Shown here piece by piece: positions 7,496-16,633 of a stretch of DNA of 40,218 bases. Numbering within the stretch: position 1 is the stretch's first letter; each line of letters begins with the position of its first letter. The notes beneath the pieces are model-generated. The model was not told the DNA's origin. It saw only the letters and a list, made by a program, of their open reading frames with translations, and made no database searches. This stretch comes from an uncultured Ectothiorhodospiraceae bacterium (GTDB lineage: Bacteria > Pseudomonadota > Gammaproteobacteria > Nitrococcales > Nitrococcaceae). The DNA is taken from positions 1 to 40,218 of the forward strand of contig CAJXKP010000024.1 in the NCBI GenBank assembly GCA_913055565.1, read 5' to 3'. The position numbers and the translations under genes were made by a program.

Positions 7496-7858
7496 TTATT
7501 GCAGCAGTCGAATCGCGAAGGGGTAGCGATAGGTGTCGCCCTGGCTGGTCTTAACGGCGGCGATGATGCAGAAGACCAGGTTGGCGATCCCAACGATGGG
7601 CATTAAGACGATGCCAATAAGAACCAGGGTTAGAACCCAACAGGCCACGAAGGCGATCAGGACCGTGATCTGGAAGTTCAGTGCCTCCTTGGCGTGCTCG
7701 CGGAGGGTGGCATCGTCGGTCTTGATTAGATACACCAACAAGCTGGGGATGAAGCCCAGGATGATGCCGCCGAGGTGGGTGAGCATGGCGATGTTGCGTT
7801 GCTCGTTGCTACCCATGGTGGTGATCTCTTTGCGCGTTTTGGGATCGTTTTCCGCCAT
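7496..7858 (-). CDS. DUF4870 domain membrane protein
   Basis: A 120-residue protein with the DUF4870 (Tic20-like) pattern: an N-terminal NIAMLTHLGGIILGFIPSLLVYL segment, the conserved cytoplasmic motif REHAKEALNFQIT, then two more hydrophobic helices and a short hydrophilic end (TYRYPFAIRLLQ). Members are small inner-membrane proteins of unknown function. An AAGGAG site 8 nt upstream supports the ATG at 7858. It is preceded by the photolyase-like gene with a gap of about 200 nt and is probably its own transcription unit. Confidence 0.85.
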   Translation of the reverse strand: MAENDPKTRKEITTMGSNEQRNIAMLTHLGGIILGFIPSLLVYLIKTDDATLREHAKEALNFQITVLIAFVACWVLTLVLIGIVLMPIVGIANLVFCIIAAVKTSQGDTYRYPFAIRLLQ

Positions 7859-8064
7859 TGCTGGCTCCTTTTAGCAGTCCCTCATGGAAGGATAATGCGG
7901 CTAGCGGTGTTGTCCACGGGTATCGGGGGCGCAACAGTCGATCAAGCCCGTCGGCAATCCGGGCCGGCAGCATAGCGTAGCGCGCCCGGATAGCCGACGG
8001 GCGCATGAATGGCTCAGCGTTTGGTACCGGCGTGCTAGACCGGCGGAATGACACTCGGTGGCAG

Positions 8065-9324
8065 CTACCAGGGGCTTACCAGGGGTAGCTCACCGGCACG
8101 CAGGCCGCGCGAGACGGGCTTCCAGAAGGCGAAGAAGCCACGGGTCGCGTGTGGCCAAACGTGGCTATCCCAGTCGCGGCGCACGCGGTAGACGTCGATG
8201 CCGGCCTCGGCGAGGGCTGGTATGGCGGCGGCAAGGTAATCGGCCGCCGGGCCCTGCGGTGCCCATGGCACGACGACCGTGGCCATGCCGCTGGCCCGTG
8301 CCCACTGGAGGATCGACGCCACGGGGTCGACGGTGTGCAACAACTGGCCTGAGCGCCCGGTTCGCCGTTCCGCCTCGGCGAGCGCCTGCCTACACGCCTC
8401 GGTGGCGAAATCTCGGGCCTTCTCGCCGGTCGGGAGGGGGGATCGGGTACCGGCCGCTTCCAGGACCCCGAGTCCGGTTCCGGCGGGTAGGCATTCGAGG
8501 CTATCTAGGCCGGTTAGGTCGTCCTCGGTGAGCAGGATGGCGGCCTCTCGTGGCGTTGAGTCGGCCGGTGGGAGCTCCTGGAGCGGCGGTAGGTCGGGGT
8601 CCCCCACGGCTGGGGCCGTCGTCGCCAGCTCGTCGGGTGCGGGGGTAAATCGGTCGTTGGTGTGGCGCCGGATATTGTCGGGTTTGGCCAGGTAGGTTTT
8701 GCCGGGTGTCTGGAGCCCAGCGACCCAGCGCCACGATAGGGTGTTAGAAGCGGGATCGCCATCCAGCAGATGCCGCAGGAAAAAATCTGCCCCCAATGCC
8801 CAGGGCAGGCCGAGGGTGAATACCCAGATACTGGCGAACCACATGCGGGCGTGGTTGTGTAAATAGCCCGTGGTGACGAGCTCCTCGACCCAGGCGTCGA
8901 AGCACGCGATCCCTGTTTGCCCTCCTGTTGCCGATTGATAGCGGTCTTGGCGCGCGTCGTCCGCCCGTATGGCCTCAAGCTCGCTGCGCACCGAGTCGCG
9001 ATACCGCGACCACAGCTCGGGTCGGCGCTCGAGATACCCCTTCCAGTAGCTGCGCCAGCAGACCTCCTGTAGGAATTTCTCCGCCGTGCCGAAGGCGTGT
9101 CGCTCTAGGGTGGCGGCAACGACCTCGGGCTCGGTAAGCAGGCGATGGCGCAGCCACGGCGATAGTTGCGAGACGGCGTCGCGTTCTTCCGGGCCCGGAT
9201 CGGTGTTGCGATGGCGCTTGTAGTAGGCGCCGGCCCGCGGCAGGAACTGGTTGAGATGGGCAAGGGCAGCTTCTCGGTCAGGTTGCCAGGCCTGCGGAGG
9301 TGTTGTATCCGAGCTCGTGCTCAT
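8065..9324 (-). CDS. Photolyase/cryptochrome-like FAD-binding protein with unusual domain order
   Basis: A 419-residue protein. The flavin-binding helical domain of the photolyase/cryptochrome family begins almost at the N-terminus: LSPWLRHRLL, LQEVCWRSYWKGYLERRP, then GQTGIACFDAWVEEL, GYLHNHARMWFASIWV, FFLRHLLDGDPASNTLSWRW and the AGLQTPGKTYLA segment. In ordinary photolyases this domain is preceded by a 200-residue alpha/beta antenna domain; here only about 40 residues come before it. The last 150 residues (about 270-419) look like an alpha/beta domain (LLHTVDP, MATVVVPWAP, EAGIDVYRVRRDWD), as if the antenna domain had moved to the C-terminus. A GGAG site supports the ATG at 9324. It may act in light-dependent DNA repair or light sensing, and activity is not established. 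Confidence 0.82.
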   Translation of the reverse strand: MSTSSDTTPPQAWQPDREAALAHLNQFLPRAGAYYKRHRNTDPGPEERDAVSQLSPWLRHRLLTEPEVVAATLERHAFGTAEKFLQEVCWRSYWKGYLERRPELWSRYRDSVRSELEAIRADDARQDRYQSATGGQTGIACFDAWVEELVTTGYLHNHARMWFASIWVFTLGLPWALGADFFLRHLLDGDPASNTLSWRWVAGLQTPGKTYLAKPDNIRRHTNDRFTPAPDELATTAPAVGDPDLPPLQELPPADSTPREAAILLTEDDLTGLDSLECLPAGTGLGVLEAAGTRSPLPTGEKARDFATEACRQALAEAERRTGRSGQLLHTVDPVASILQWARASGMATVVVPWAPQGPAADYLAAAIPALAEAGIDVYRVRRDWDSHVWPHATRGFFAFWKPVSRGLRAGELPLVSPW

Positions 9325-9441
9325 TGAGCCATCTCCATACCAAAGGGATTGGGTTGGGTTACTGCGGTGTCGATGGCGTTCCAGTCATCAGCCTGGATCG
9401 CCCACTGGCCATGATCCCGCGTGCTCCACGGCCGCAGGCCG

Positions 9442-9837
9442 TTAGTCCAGGAATCGTATGGTCGCCCATCCGGCAACAACGATATGCGCCAGGGTCAGGC
9501 CAACGGCAAGGCCGTGGAGCCAGCCGAATCGAGTGGTTTGGCCAGTATCTGTGGCTCGGTTGATGGCGGGCGTGAGGATTTGGCGCGCCGCGATGGCTGT
9601 TACCGCGATCGCAACGAGCGCACCCGCCGACAGCTGGTCGATAGGCCAGACGAGCGCCGCGCACGCGGTCGCCGTGGTAATGACGAAGGCATAGAAACGG
9701 GGGAATGTTTCGCGAAGCACCTGCCCGACCGTTTCCTTAGGCAGGGATTTGTAAAGGACCCCGGCAAAACCGGATGCAAACAATAGCATTCCGCCGAACA
9801 GCAAGGCGGTCAGCAGTAGCGCAGTGGCCTCGATCAT
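9442..9837 (-). CDS. DUF4149-type membrane protein
   Basis: A 131-residue integral membrane protein with four hydrophobic segments (about residues 3-28, 48-66, 72-86 and 107-127). It shows the pattern of DUF4149 proteins: ALLFGGMLLFASGFAGVLYKSLP at the start, RETFPRFYAF after the first helix, INRATD before the last. A purine-rich GGGGGAA lies 5 nt before the ATG. It is in the same direction as the photolyase-like gene, 117 nt upstream of it. The function of the family is unknown. Confidence 0.75.
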   Translation of the reverse strand: MIEATALLLTALLFGGMLLFASGFAGVLYKSLPKETVGQVLRETFPRFYAFVITTATACAALVWPIDQLSAGALVAIAVTAIAARQILTPAINRATDTGQTTRFGWLHGLAVGLTLAHIVVAGWATIRFLD

Positions 9838-9886
9838 GGGCTTCCCCCTACCGGTTGTGACCCGAAGAGTGATCGCTTGGACGTCG

Positions 9887-11509
9887 TTAGGGGTTCAGTC
9901 GTTCGGCAATACGGTTGCGGCCGGCGCGCTTGGCCTCATAAAGGGCCGTATCAGACCGATCGATGGCGGCCCGCGTGTCGGGATCTGCGGCCGTCATCGC
10001 CGTTGCCCCGACGCTCACGGTAATCGGTTCGCCATCCGGGCGCTTACAGCCCGAGTCCGCGGCAGCGAGGCGCACCCGCTCCGCCACCAGGCGACCCTCC
10101 TTAATAGGGGTCTCAGGCAACAGGATCAGGAACTCCTCGCCGCCGAATCGGCCAATGATATCGCTTGGGCGTAGCACCGTTTGTAGCGCCTGAGCGACTT
10201 GGATGAGGATTTGGTCACCTACGTGGTGCCCGAATAGATCATTGACGGCCTTAAAGTGGTCGACATCAACGAGCAGTACGGTGGCGGAGGCGGCATCCGA
10301 ATGCATGCGCGCTAGCCTCGCCGCCAGGCTCGCGTCCGTGCTGCGGCGGTTGGGAAGCCCCGTTAACCAGTCATGCTGAGCATCCCAACGTAGCGTCTCC
10401 TCGGTATGTCGACGGCCAGTGACGTCTTCGTATTGCCAGAAATGGCCGCGGTACGCACCGTCCACGAAGATGGGCTGATAGCTCAGGGTGAGCAGGCGGC
10501 CATCGGCTAGGGGGACTTCTTCACCGGAGACAGGCAGCTGGGCCGCTAGGATCGTCTCGATCCGTGCTGTGAAGGAATCGGCATCAGCGGCGGCATCCTC
10601 AGCCTGGTCCAACAGGCGCTGGCAGTCGAGACCCATGAGATCCTGCGGAGGCATGCCCAAATCGAACATCCGGCAAAAGGCTTTATTGACGGTTGTCACG
10701 CGACGATCCTCGTCCTCCACGAGGATGGCGATGGGCAGTCGGTCGATAAGCTCGTTGAGCAGGGCATTGGCGGTTGCCAGCGAGGCCGTGAGATTTTGGC
10801 GCTCCGTATCATCTTGCTCATAGGTCACGACTAGCTGGCGGCCACTCACCGGATCGCGCGTTAATTGGGCCTCGATGAGGTGATAGCGCCGGCCACTAAC
10901 GGTGCTCGTCTGCATGCCGCCACTGGATCCGCCGTCCTGGAGGATGCTCTGCCATAGCGCATCGGCGGCTTGCGGATCCTCGAAGTAGTCGCCAAAAACC
11001 CCACCGGGGCCGAACGCGTCCATTGCTCGAGCGTTGCGCATTACGAGCTGCCCGCGCGAGTCATACACGCTGACGAGGGCGGGTAGGTGTTGCATTGCCA
11101 CCAGGTATCGCAGGCTCGCGTCGTCGAGCTCAGGGCATTCGTGGATAACCTCCACCTGCATGCCAGTGCGATGGTCGTCCAGAATCGCCGGGGTGCAGCG
11201 GCATAGCAAGGCCGTCGGAGTGCCGCGTGGGTAGAGGGTCCAAACCTCGACAATGGTTTGCCCGCTCTGCAATGCCCTCAGGTAGGTGGCCAGCCGCGCC
11301 CGCGTGGTGCCAGTCATGTCGTGGCTAAAGTCGCGCGACAGGAGCTCATCAAGACTCTCGGCAGACCATACCTTCAGGGCCGCCGCGTTTGCCGACACCA
11401 TGCACTCGCGCTCGATATCAAAGACCCAGCGCGCGGCGCGGACAGTGCCACTTGATCCATCGCCGCCAGAGGGCGCTGGAGCTGACCCCGGGGTGTCGCC
11501 GGTGACCAT
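9887..11509 (-). CDS. PAS-domain diguanylate cyclase
   Basis: A 540-residue soluble protein with tandem PAS-like domains in the first 370 residues: a first region around WVFDIERECMVSANAAAL, a second around YLVAMQHLPALVSVYDSRGQ, and a third around ELIDRLPIAILVEDEDRRV. A C-terminal GGDEF domain follows. The active site is intact (RFGGEEF, GGEEF at 456-460) and is preceded by an inhibitory I-site RPSD (447-450) at the canonical five-residue spacing. It should therefore make cyclic di-GMP with product feedback. I prefer the ATG at 11509; an in-frame TTG at 11533 is possible. There is no EAL domain. Nothing links it operonically to its neighbours. Confidence 0.9.
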   Translation of the reverse strand: MVTGDTPGSAPAPSGGDGSSGTVRAARWVFDIERECMVSANAAALKVWSAESLDELLSRDFSHDMTGTTRARLATYLRALQSGQTIVEVWTLYPRGTPTALLCRCTPAILDDHRTGMQVEVIHECPELDDASLRYLVAMQHLPALVSVYDSRGQLVMRNARAMDAFGPGGVFGDYFEDPQAADALWQSILQDGGSSGGMQTSTVSGRRYHLIEAQLTRDPVSGRQLVVTYEQDDTERQNLTASLATANALLNELIDRLPIAILVEDEDRRVTTVNKAFCRMFDLGMPPQDLMGLDCQRLLDQAEDAAADADSFTARIETILAAQLPVSGEEVPLADGRLLTLSYQPIFVDGAYRGHFWQYEDVTGRRHTEETLRWDAQHDWLTGLPNRRSTDASLAARLARMHSDAASATVLLVDVDHFKAVNDLFGHHVGDQILIQVAQALQTVLRPSDIIGRFGGEEFLILLPETPIKEGRLVAERVRLAAADSGCKRPDGEPITVSVGATAMTAADPDTRAAIDRSDTALYEAKRAGRNRIAERLNP

Positions 11510-11751
11510 CAGGCGTAGCCGCCAATTATGCAATAGCCTTTACGGCACATCGCTACCCCCCATCAGCGCTTTGAGTGGCCGAGACACAACAGCGCAGTCT
11601 CGCGGCCCATCAAAATGGGTCATGGACGAATGAGACCGTGCGTTGAGCTTAACTATACCAAGGGGTTGGGCAATCGACACCTATTCGTTGCGCTGCTCGT
11701 CAACGCCGGCGTACCGAGAAGCCGACGGCGAAGCCGGAACTGGCCGGCAGC

Positions 11752-12201
11752 TCATGGTGTGCTCCCTGGTAGGGGCAGCGATAGGACTGGTTGCGCGGCT
11801 AGCACAAGGAGGGTGAGGCCGAGAATCACGGGTATCGCGTAAAGCCATTGCGGGTGGTTCTCCAGAAAGGCGTATCGCGGATCCGAAGGCTTGTAGTAGG
11901 CGGTTACCTCGGCGCCCTTGGGATAGCGCCGCTGAAGGCGTCGGATGTGGAAGAAGCCGCCGCGCGGCTGCGGTCCGGGTGGTGGGTAGACGCGGCTGCT
12001 TCGATACTCGGTGCCATCGACCACGTAACGGTAGTTGACCCAAACGACGCTCTTATCGTCGACGCGCTCGCTGCCGCTGTCGAGAACCGTGGCCCGCACC
12101 GGGACGGCACCGCGTCGTGCCGCGCACTGGCGCCAGTGCATGATCACCCCGGAGGCGATGAGAACAGGCCCAGCAACGGCCATTATTAAAGGCTTCAACA
12201 T
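11752..12201 (-). CDS. DUF3592 domain membrane protein
   Basis: A 149-residue protein with an N-terminal hydrophobic helix (about residues 5-22), a central beta-rich domain (RATVLDSGSER, VNYRYVVDGTEYRSSRVYP, YPKGAEVTAYYKPSDPRYAFLE) and a second helix near the C-terminus (about 122-142). This matches DUF3592, whose function is unknown. It lies 91 nt downstream of the large exported zincin gene and points the same way, so it could be the last gene of that operon. The ribosome site is weak. Confidence 0.78.
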   Translation of the reverse strand: MLKPLIMAVAGPVLIASGVIMHWRQCAARRGAVPVRATVLDSGSERVDDKSVVWVNYRYVVDGTEYRSSRVYPPPGPQPRGGFFHIRRLQRRYPKGAEVTAYYKPSDPRYAFLENHPQWLYAIPVILGLTLLVLAAQPVLSLPLPGSTP

Positions 12202-12292
12202 AGCGTTAGGTACCCTTGGTTAGTCGTATCGGCGCCCCCGGCCCGGAGCCGTTCGGTCGGTTGGCTTGGGGGACGCCGCGTCGGTGTTGGGA

Positions 12293-15200
12293 TTAGTCCA
12301 GCTGAGGGGGGTCATCGATGTTATCGGCTACCCAGTTGGTCAGTTGTTCGAGCTCATCGCGGTACGGCCGGACCGCCGGCCAATCCGGGCGGGTTGTCTC
12401 AATGTGCTCCTTGTCGGATTCGTAGATGTCGTCTTGTTGGGCTAGGTCGATACCGGTATCGGCCCGCCTAATACGCTTTGCCGTCGCCTCAAAATCCTCG
12501 ACCGTCCAACCCGCTTGCTCAAGTAGCACCTTTCGTTTTCGGAAGTACGCCAGGATGACTCGCTCGTAATCGCCGGCGTTAGCCCGCATCGCATCCTGTA
12601 GTCGATTGCTCGCGATACGCGCCTTGATCCAATAGCGGACCTTGGTCTTATTGAAGGGCATGGCGGCGATGTCGCCGCCATCGAGTGATAATGAGATGTT
12701 GTCGGGATTACGGGGGGCCGGCTTCGCTGAACCCTGGCCGTTACGCTGGTTAGCGGTCGCGTCGCTCTCTTCGAACGGCCACGTCTCACCTAGCTCATCG
12801 GTACGCGCCCTAGCAACGCGAAACGGCCAGCGATGTGCCTGGGAGAGTCCGACCGCGTTTGCGGTGGCTACACCGTCGGTAACAACGCCTGTATAGCGCC
12901 TGCCCGTCGTTAGCGGTTCCTTGGGCGCGATTCGGATGGTTTGGCTTGATGGCTTATAGCGCCCCTCGATGGGCACACGCTCGCCATCGGGCCCCAGCAG
13001 GCGAATCGTCTCTGCGGTCACGCTCGCTGGGTCAAGCGGGGCATTAAGCACGATGCGAACATCGCTATGAGGTGCCAGTGTGCCGTCCTCGGAGGGGACG
13101 GTCGCCAAGACCCTTAACCCAGCGGTTTCACCCACGCCGACCGTGCGCTGGGTCGCGTTGAATCCATCGCTGGCGGTGAGGCGTAACCGAGGCCGTGATC
13201 CGGGCGCGAGCTCCGCTGCGGGAATCGTGATCTGTTGCGCTGTTAGCCCGAGGGCCAGTGGCCGATAGTTCGAGCCGTCCCGGCTATAGCTGACATCGAA
13301 GCTCAATCGATCGCTGTCCGGATCGCGGGCATCCCAGGCCAACTCGACGGTGCCGTCGGCTGTGCTTGGCTCGGCGACGGTTAATCGGGGCGCGCTGCCG
13401 GTACGCTCGTGGTGCGCAACCACTTCTCCATTGCGGCTTAGAGTGGCCGCGGCGACGCCGTCTTGCCGCGGCAGTCGGACGGTGAAGGGACACGCCTGCG
13501 CCTCGCCAGTACGACCGCAACGCGGGATGGCAACGGGCGCGGCGGCGATGACGTCGCCGGCGTCGTCTCGCAGTTGCACGCGGGCGTCCGAGGCGGCGTT
13601 GTCAGGCCTGGTTACCGAACCCCGTCCAGGACTAACGGCATCGATACGGGCGCGGTTGCCGTCCGGCTCAACGAGCCCCCCAACGAGCCAAACGGGACGG
13701 CGTTGTTCAGGCACCGTGTCGTCAGCGCTCGCGAGCCGAATGCGAGCGTTGCGTCGAGTCAGCCGTGACGGGGGCTCGGCGATGGTCTCGATTAATCGCT
13801 CGTAGTTGTCGTTCGTGATAAAGGTAGCGGCCGCGGGGGTCTGGCCGGCGACCATCAGGGGGTAGACCTTGGTTCCTTTGGGGTGGCCGTTGCCCTCGGT
13901 GGTGGACTTGTTGGTGCCACCCTGGCCCCATTGGCTCAGACGAAAGCCCTCGATGCGCTGGCCAGCGGTATTGGCGTAGTCCCCGAGCCAGTCACCGCGT
14001 GACAGATGCCTTTCATCGTCCAGGAGGATGTGGCCGAGCTCGTGAGCGACATCTACCGTCGCTTTCGAGATCATGTTGGCGCGGTTACGGTCGAGAAACA
14101 GCCCGAAAAGGCCCGTTTGCAGCTGCGGCTGCGGGCTTTTGCTCAGCCAATCCCGGACGAGAGCCCGCTCTCGATAGCTTTTCCCGCCAGTGGCGCTAAT
14201 GTCGCCGGCAAAGAACAACATCACGGCGTCGGCGTCGGGGTTGAAGCGTTTTAGCTTCTGCTTGATTTGGTGCACGAGCCAGCGGTCGGTTGACCAGCTT
14301 ACGGGCCACTGGTTGGTGAATAGGCCACCCGTCTCCGCGGTCAGAGTGCCGTGGTACCGCGTATTGGTGCGCCACACTGGGAAGTTCTGCGTCGTGTAGC
14401 TGGCACCCTCGGCGGCGATCCGTTGGGCCGCGGGCAGTGCCCATTGGGCCTTGCCACTGGTCAGCGCGTCCCCGGACCAATTGCCGGCACGAACGATGTA
14501 GTAGTCGATGTCCAGGTCTTTCGTTAGCGTCGTGTAGCTTAGATCCCGGGATTCGCTCTCGAATATTCGGGGCTCGTCGCGGCATTGGTCGGCGGGCTCG
14601 ATTTCGGCCGTCATTGCCGAGCCGTCGCCCGAGCGAGGCCGCCAGCCGTAAAAGTTCACGGAGTTGGCCGCGCGCTGGCGATAGGCAGCCGTCCACTGAT
14701 CCGGCCGCGTGAGCATGACGCGCTCCTTGGCTGGATAGAGCGGCTGGTCGCCTTTGACGCGGACGTCCGCGAGGAAGCGTTTGACCTGCCAGCCCTCAGC
14801 GACCGTTTGATCCGCACGCCACTTGGCGTAAACCCGGGTCAGCGTGTTCTTACCCGGCACTAGCGGGGCGTCGCGCGCTGTTTGGAATACATGGGGCTCG
14901 ACGCCCGAGGTCCCTTGTAGATGTGCCTTTACGGCGGGAACGGTCTCCTTGCGGTCGAGGTTGACCAGGGTATAGAAGGCCCAACGGTAGTCACTGGCGA
15001 GAGACTCGCCCGCGCGGCTTTGCAGCCCCTGGTTGCCGCCTTTCGCCGTGACGCGGTAGCGCACGCCGTCTTTGAGGCCCCGTTTAGGGCTGATCTGGAC
15101 GCGGCGTTGGCCGGTGCGATTAATGCGCAGCGGCACCTCTTGCAGGCTCCCTTGGGCATCGCGGTAGGCGAGTGTCAGCGTCTGCGGCGACAGGCTGTTG

Positions 15201-16633
15201 GGCTCGATGCGGTGGTTAAACGACAGCGTTATTTGGGGATCCGTACCGTCGACGTTGCGCTTATTCGCCCGTGGCTGGTGCGAGGCGACGCGGAAGGGCG
15301 CTCGCTCGTCCGCCGCGCTTTCATCAGCGCCAGCGTTTGGCACGATGACCGTCTGCGCTCGCAGTGCCTTGGCCTGTCGGCTGCCGTCCCGATAGTTGGG
15401 ATTGAGCGACAGGCCACTAATTGTGTTGGGGGCGGCAAAGCTCCCGCTCACCGTCAGACTGCCCCGGCGGTTGTCGTCGACGCGGATCTGCTTAACTTGT
15501 CGCGTGTCGGGTTTCGGGTAGTAGATCTGGTCCGCGTCCGGTGCATTGCCGCGGATGAAGCGATAGTCGCTGGCCTCGAGGCGGGCTTGACCCTCGAGGC
15601 GGAATCGCCCGGTGACGCGCTCGTCGGTAATCGCGGTAATGGACACCTCGCCGGTGAGCTGGGTTGCCGAGACCCGGCGGGTAGTGCCCTCGAAGTAGGC
15701 CTTGCGGTCGCAGGGCTGGGACTGGGCCTGCGAGACGACGGCGGGGAAGTTCTGCCACTTGGCCGCCACGGACTGTTTGCCCTGGCGGCAGAGGCGCTTG
15801 GTCTGGGTGCCGCCATCCCTCGGGAAATCGCGCGAACGCCCGCGGGCGTCCGAGTACAGTGTTTGATCCTTGCCGCGGACGACGGCCTCATAGGTCTCGC
15901 CAGCCCTGAGCTCGGTGTGTTCGGTACCCGGCAGCACGATGGTGACCTTGCCCGTGCTATTGGCCGGCCAACCGGCGATGCTCGGGTGGCTGGCCTTGGC
16001 GGAGCCACTGATGCCCAGGGGCTCGACGCCGAGCTCGAACAGCCCGAGCTGCGGGCTGAACAATGACAGCACCACGCCGTCACCGGCGCTCGCGAGCCGT
16101 GCGCGCTGGCCACGTGCCGATTCGCGGGCCTGCTCGGCGCGCTTGCGCGCCTTTCGGACCTTCTCGCGCATCGCTTCCGGTAAGCGCTCCAGATTAATGT
16201 CGGCGGCCGGCCCGCCGCCTGCCTCCGCGGCGTCCAGGGCCTGGACGTGGTGGCTGCAGGCGGCCCCGCCGGCTTGGATGAGCCCGGAGAAACGCAAATG
16301 CCCCTCGCCGGGGAACGGACCGGCGCGCCAATCGGTGTGCCGCGCGTACCATGCCTCGCTATCGGCAGGCGGTACCACGTATCCCGGTTGACCACGCTGC
16401 ATCCAGACCAGCCGGCTCGTATCCAGTCCGTCGACCATGCCCGATACCGAGCAGCTGCCGGCGCCGCGGTCCTCGATGGTGGCGCGCTCACAGGCCTCAG
16501 ATGAGGCTAGCCCAACGGGCACCCACGCGAGCAGGCTCACGGCGGCGGCCCAGAGCCAGGGTCGGTGGTGTCTCGCGCTAGCGCGTAACCGGGTCGGTGG
16601 CTTGGTTGTGATGGGGCTTGGACTAGCGCGCAT
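12293..16633 (-). CDS. Large exported zincin-like protein with Ig-like domains (paralogue A)
   Basis: A 1,446-residue protein with an N-terminal signal segment (hydrophobic WLWAAAVSLLAWVPVGLAS). Domains in order: a cysteine-containing N-terminal domain with VPPADSEAW and CSHHVQAL; a charged helical linker; beta domains; an SbsA-type bacterial Ig-like domain near residues 450-560; a putative metallopeptidase domain with HELGH at 864-868 followed by DDERH (His876); a fibronectin-like segment with FDVSYSRDGSNYRPLA; a second SbsA-type Ig-like domain near 1173-1275; and a C-terminal helical extension absent from its paralogue. The ATG at 16633 has GGAG 9 nt upstream and overlaps the stop of the preceding gene by 11 nt, so translation is probably coupled. 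Its substrate and role are unknown. Confidence 0.82.
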   Translation of the reverse strand: MRASPSPITTKPPTRLRASARHHRPWLWAAAVSLLAWVPVGLASSEACERATIEDRGAGSCSVSGMVDGLDTSRLVWMQRGQPGYVVPPADSEAWYARHTDWRAGPFPGEGHLRFSGLIQAGGAACSHHVQALDAAEAGGGPAADINLERLPEAMREKVRKARKRAEQARESARGQRARLASAGDGVVLSLFSPQLGLFELGVEPLGISGSAKASHPSIAGWPANSTGKVTIVLPGTEHTELRAGETYEAVVRGKDQTLYSDARGRSRDFPRDGGTQTKRLCRQGKQSVAAKWQNFPAVVSQAQSQPCDRKAYFEGTTRRVSATQLTGEVSITAITDERVTGRFRLEGQARLEASDYRFIRGNAPDADQIYYPKPDTRQVKQIRVDDNRRGSLTVSGSFAAPNTISGLSLNPNYRDGSRQAKALRAQTVIVPNAGADESAADERAPFRVASHQPRANKRNVDGTDPQITLSFNHRIEPNSLSPQTLTLAYRDAQGSLQEVPLRINRTGQRRVQISPKRGLKDGVRYRVTAKGGNQGLQSRAGESLASDYRWAFYTLVNLDRKETVPAVKAHLQGTSGVEPHVFQTARDAPLVPGKNTLTRVYAKWRADQTVAEGWQVKRFLADVRVKGDQPLYPAKERVMLTRPDQWTAAYRQRAANSVNFYGWRPRSGDGSAMTAEIEPADQCRDEPRIFESESRDLSYTTLTKDLDIDYYIVRAGNWSGDALTSGKAQWALPAAQRIAAEGASYTTQNFPVWRTNTRYHGTLTAETGGLFTNQWPVSWSTDRWLVHQIKQKLKRFNPDADAVMLFFAGDISATGGKSYRERALVRDWLSKSPQPQLQTGLFGLFLDRNRANMISKATVDVAHELGHILLDDERHLSRGDWLGDYANTAGQRIEGFRLSQWGQGGTNKSTTEGNGHPKGTKVYPLMVAGQTPAAATFITNDNYERLIETIAEPPSRLTRRNARIRLASADDTVPEQRRPVWLVGGLVEPDGNRARIDAVSPGRGSVTRPDNAASDARVQLRDDAGDVIAAAPVAIPRCGRTGEAQACPFTVRLPRQDGVAAATLSRNGEVVAHHERTGSAPRLTVAEPSTADGTVELAWDARDPDSDRLSFDVSYSRDGSNYRPLALGLTAQQITIPAAELAPGSRPRLRLTASDGFNATQRTVGVGETAGLRVLATVPSEDGTLAPHSDVRIVLNAPLDPASVTAETIRLLGPDGERVPIEGRYKPSSQTIRIAPKEPLTTGRRYTGVVTDGVATANAVGLSQAHRWPFRVARARTDELGETWPFEESDATANQRNGQGSAKPAPRNPDNISLSLDGGDIAAMPFNKTKVRYWIKARIASNRLQDAMRANAGDYERVILAYFRKRKVLLEQAGWTVEDFEATAKRIRRADTGIDLAQQDDIYESDKEHIETTRPDWPAVRPYRDELEQLTNWVADNIDDPPQLD

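Noticed and set aside
14921-16066. 381-codon open frame antisense to the 1,446-residue gene
   Set aside because: No ribosome site or motif; the sense frame has a signal peptide and paralogue support.
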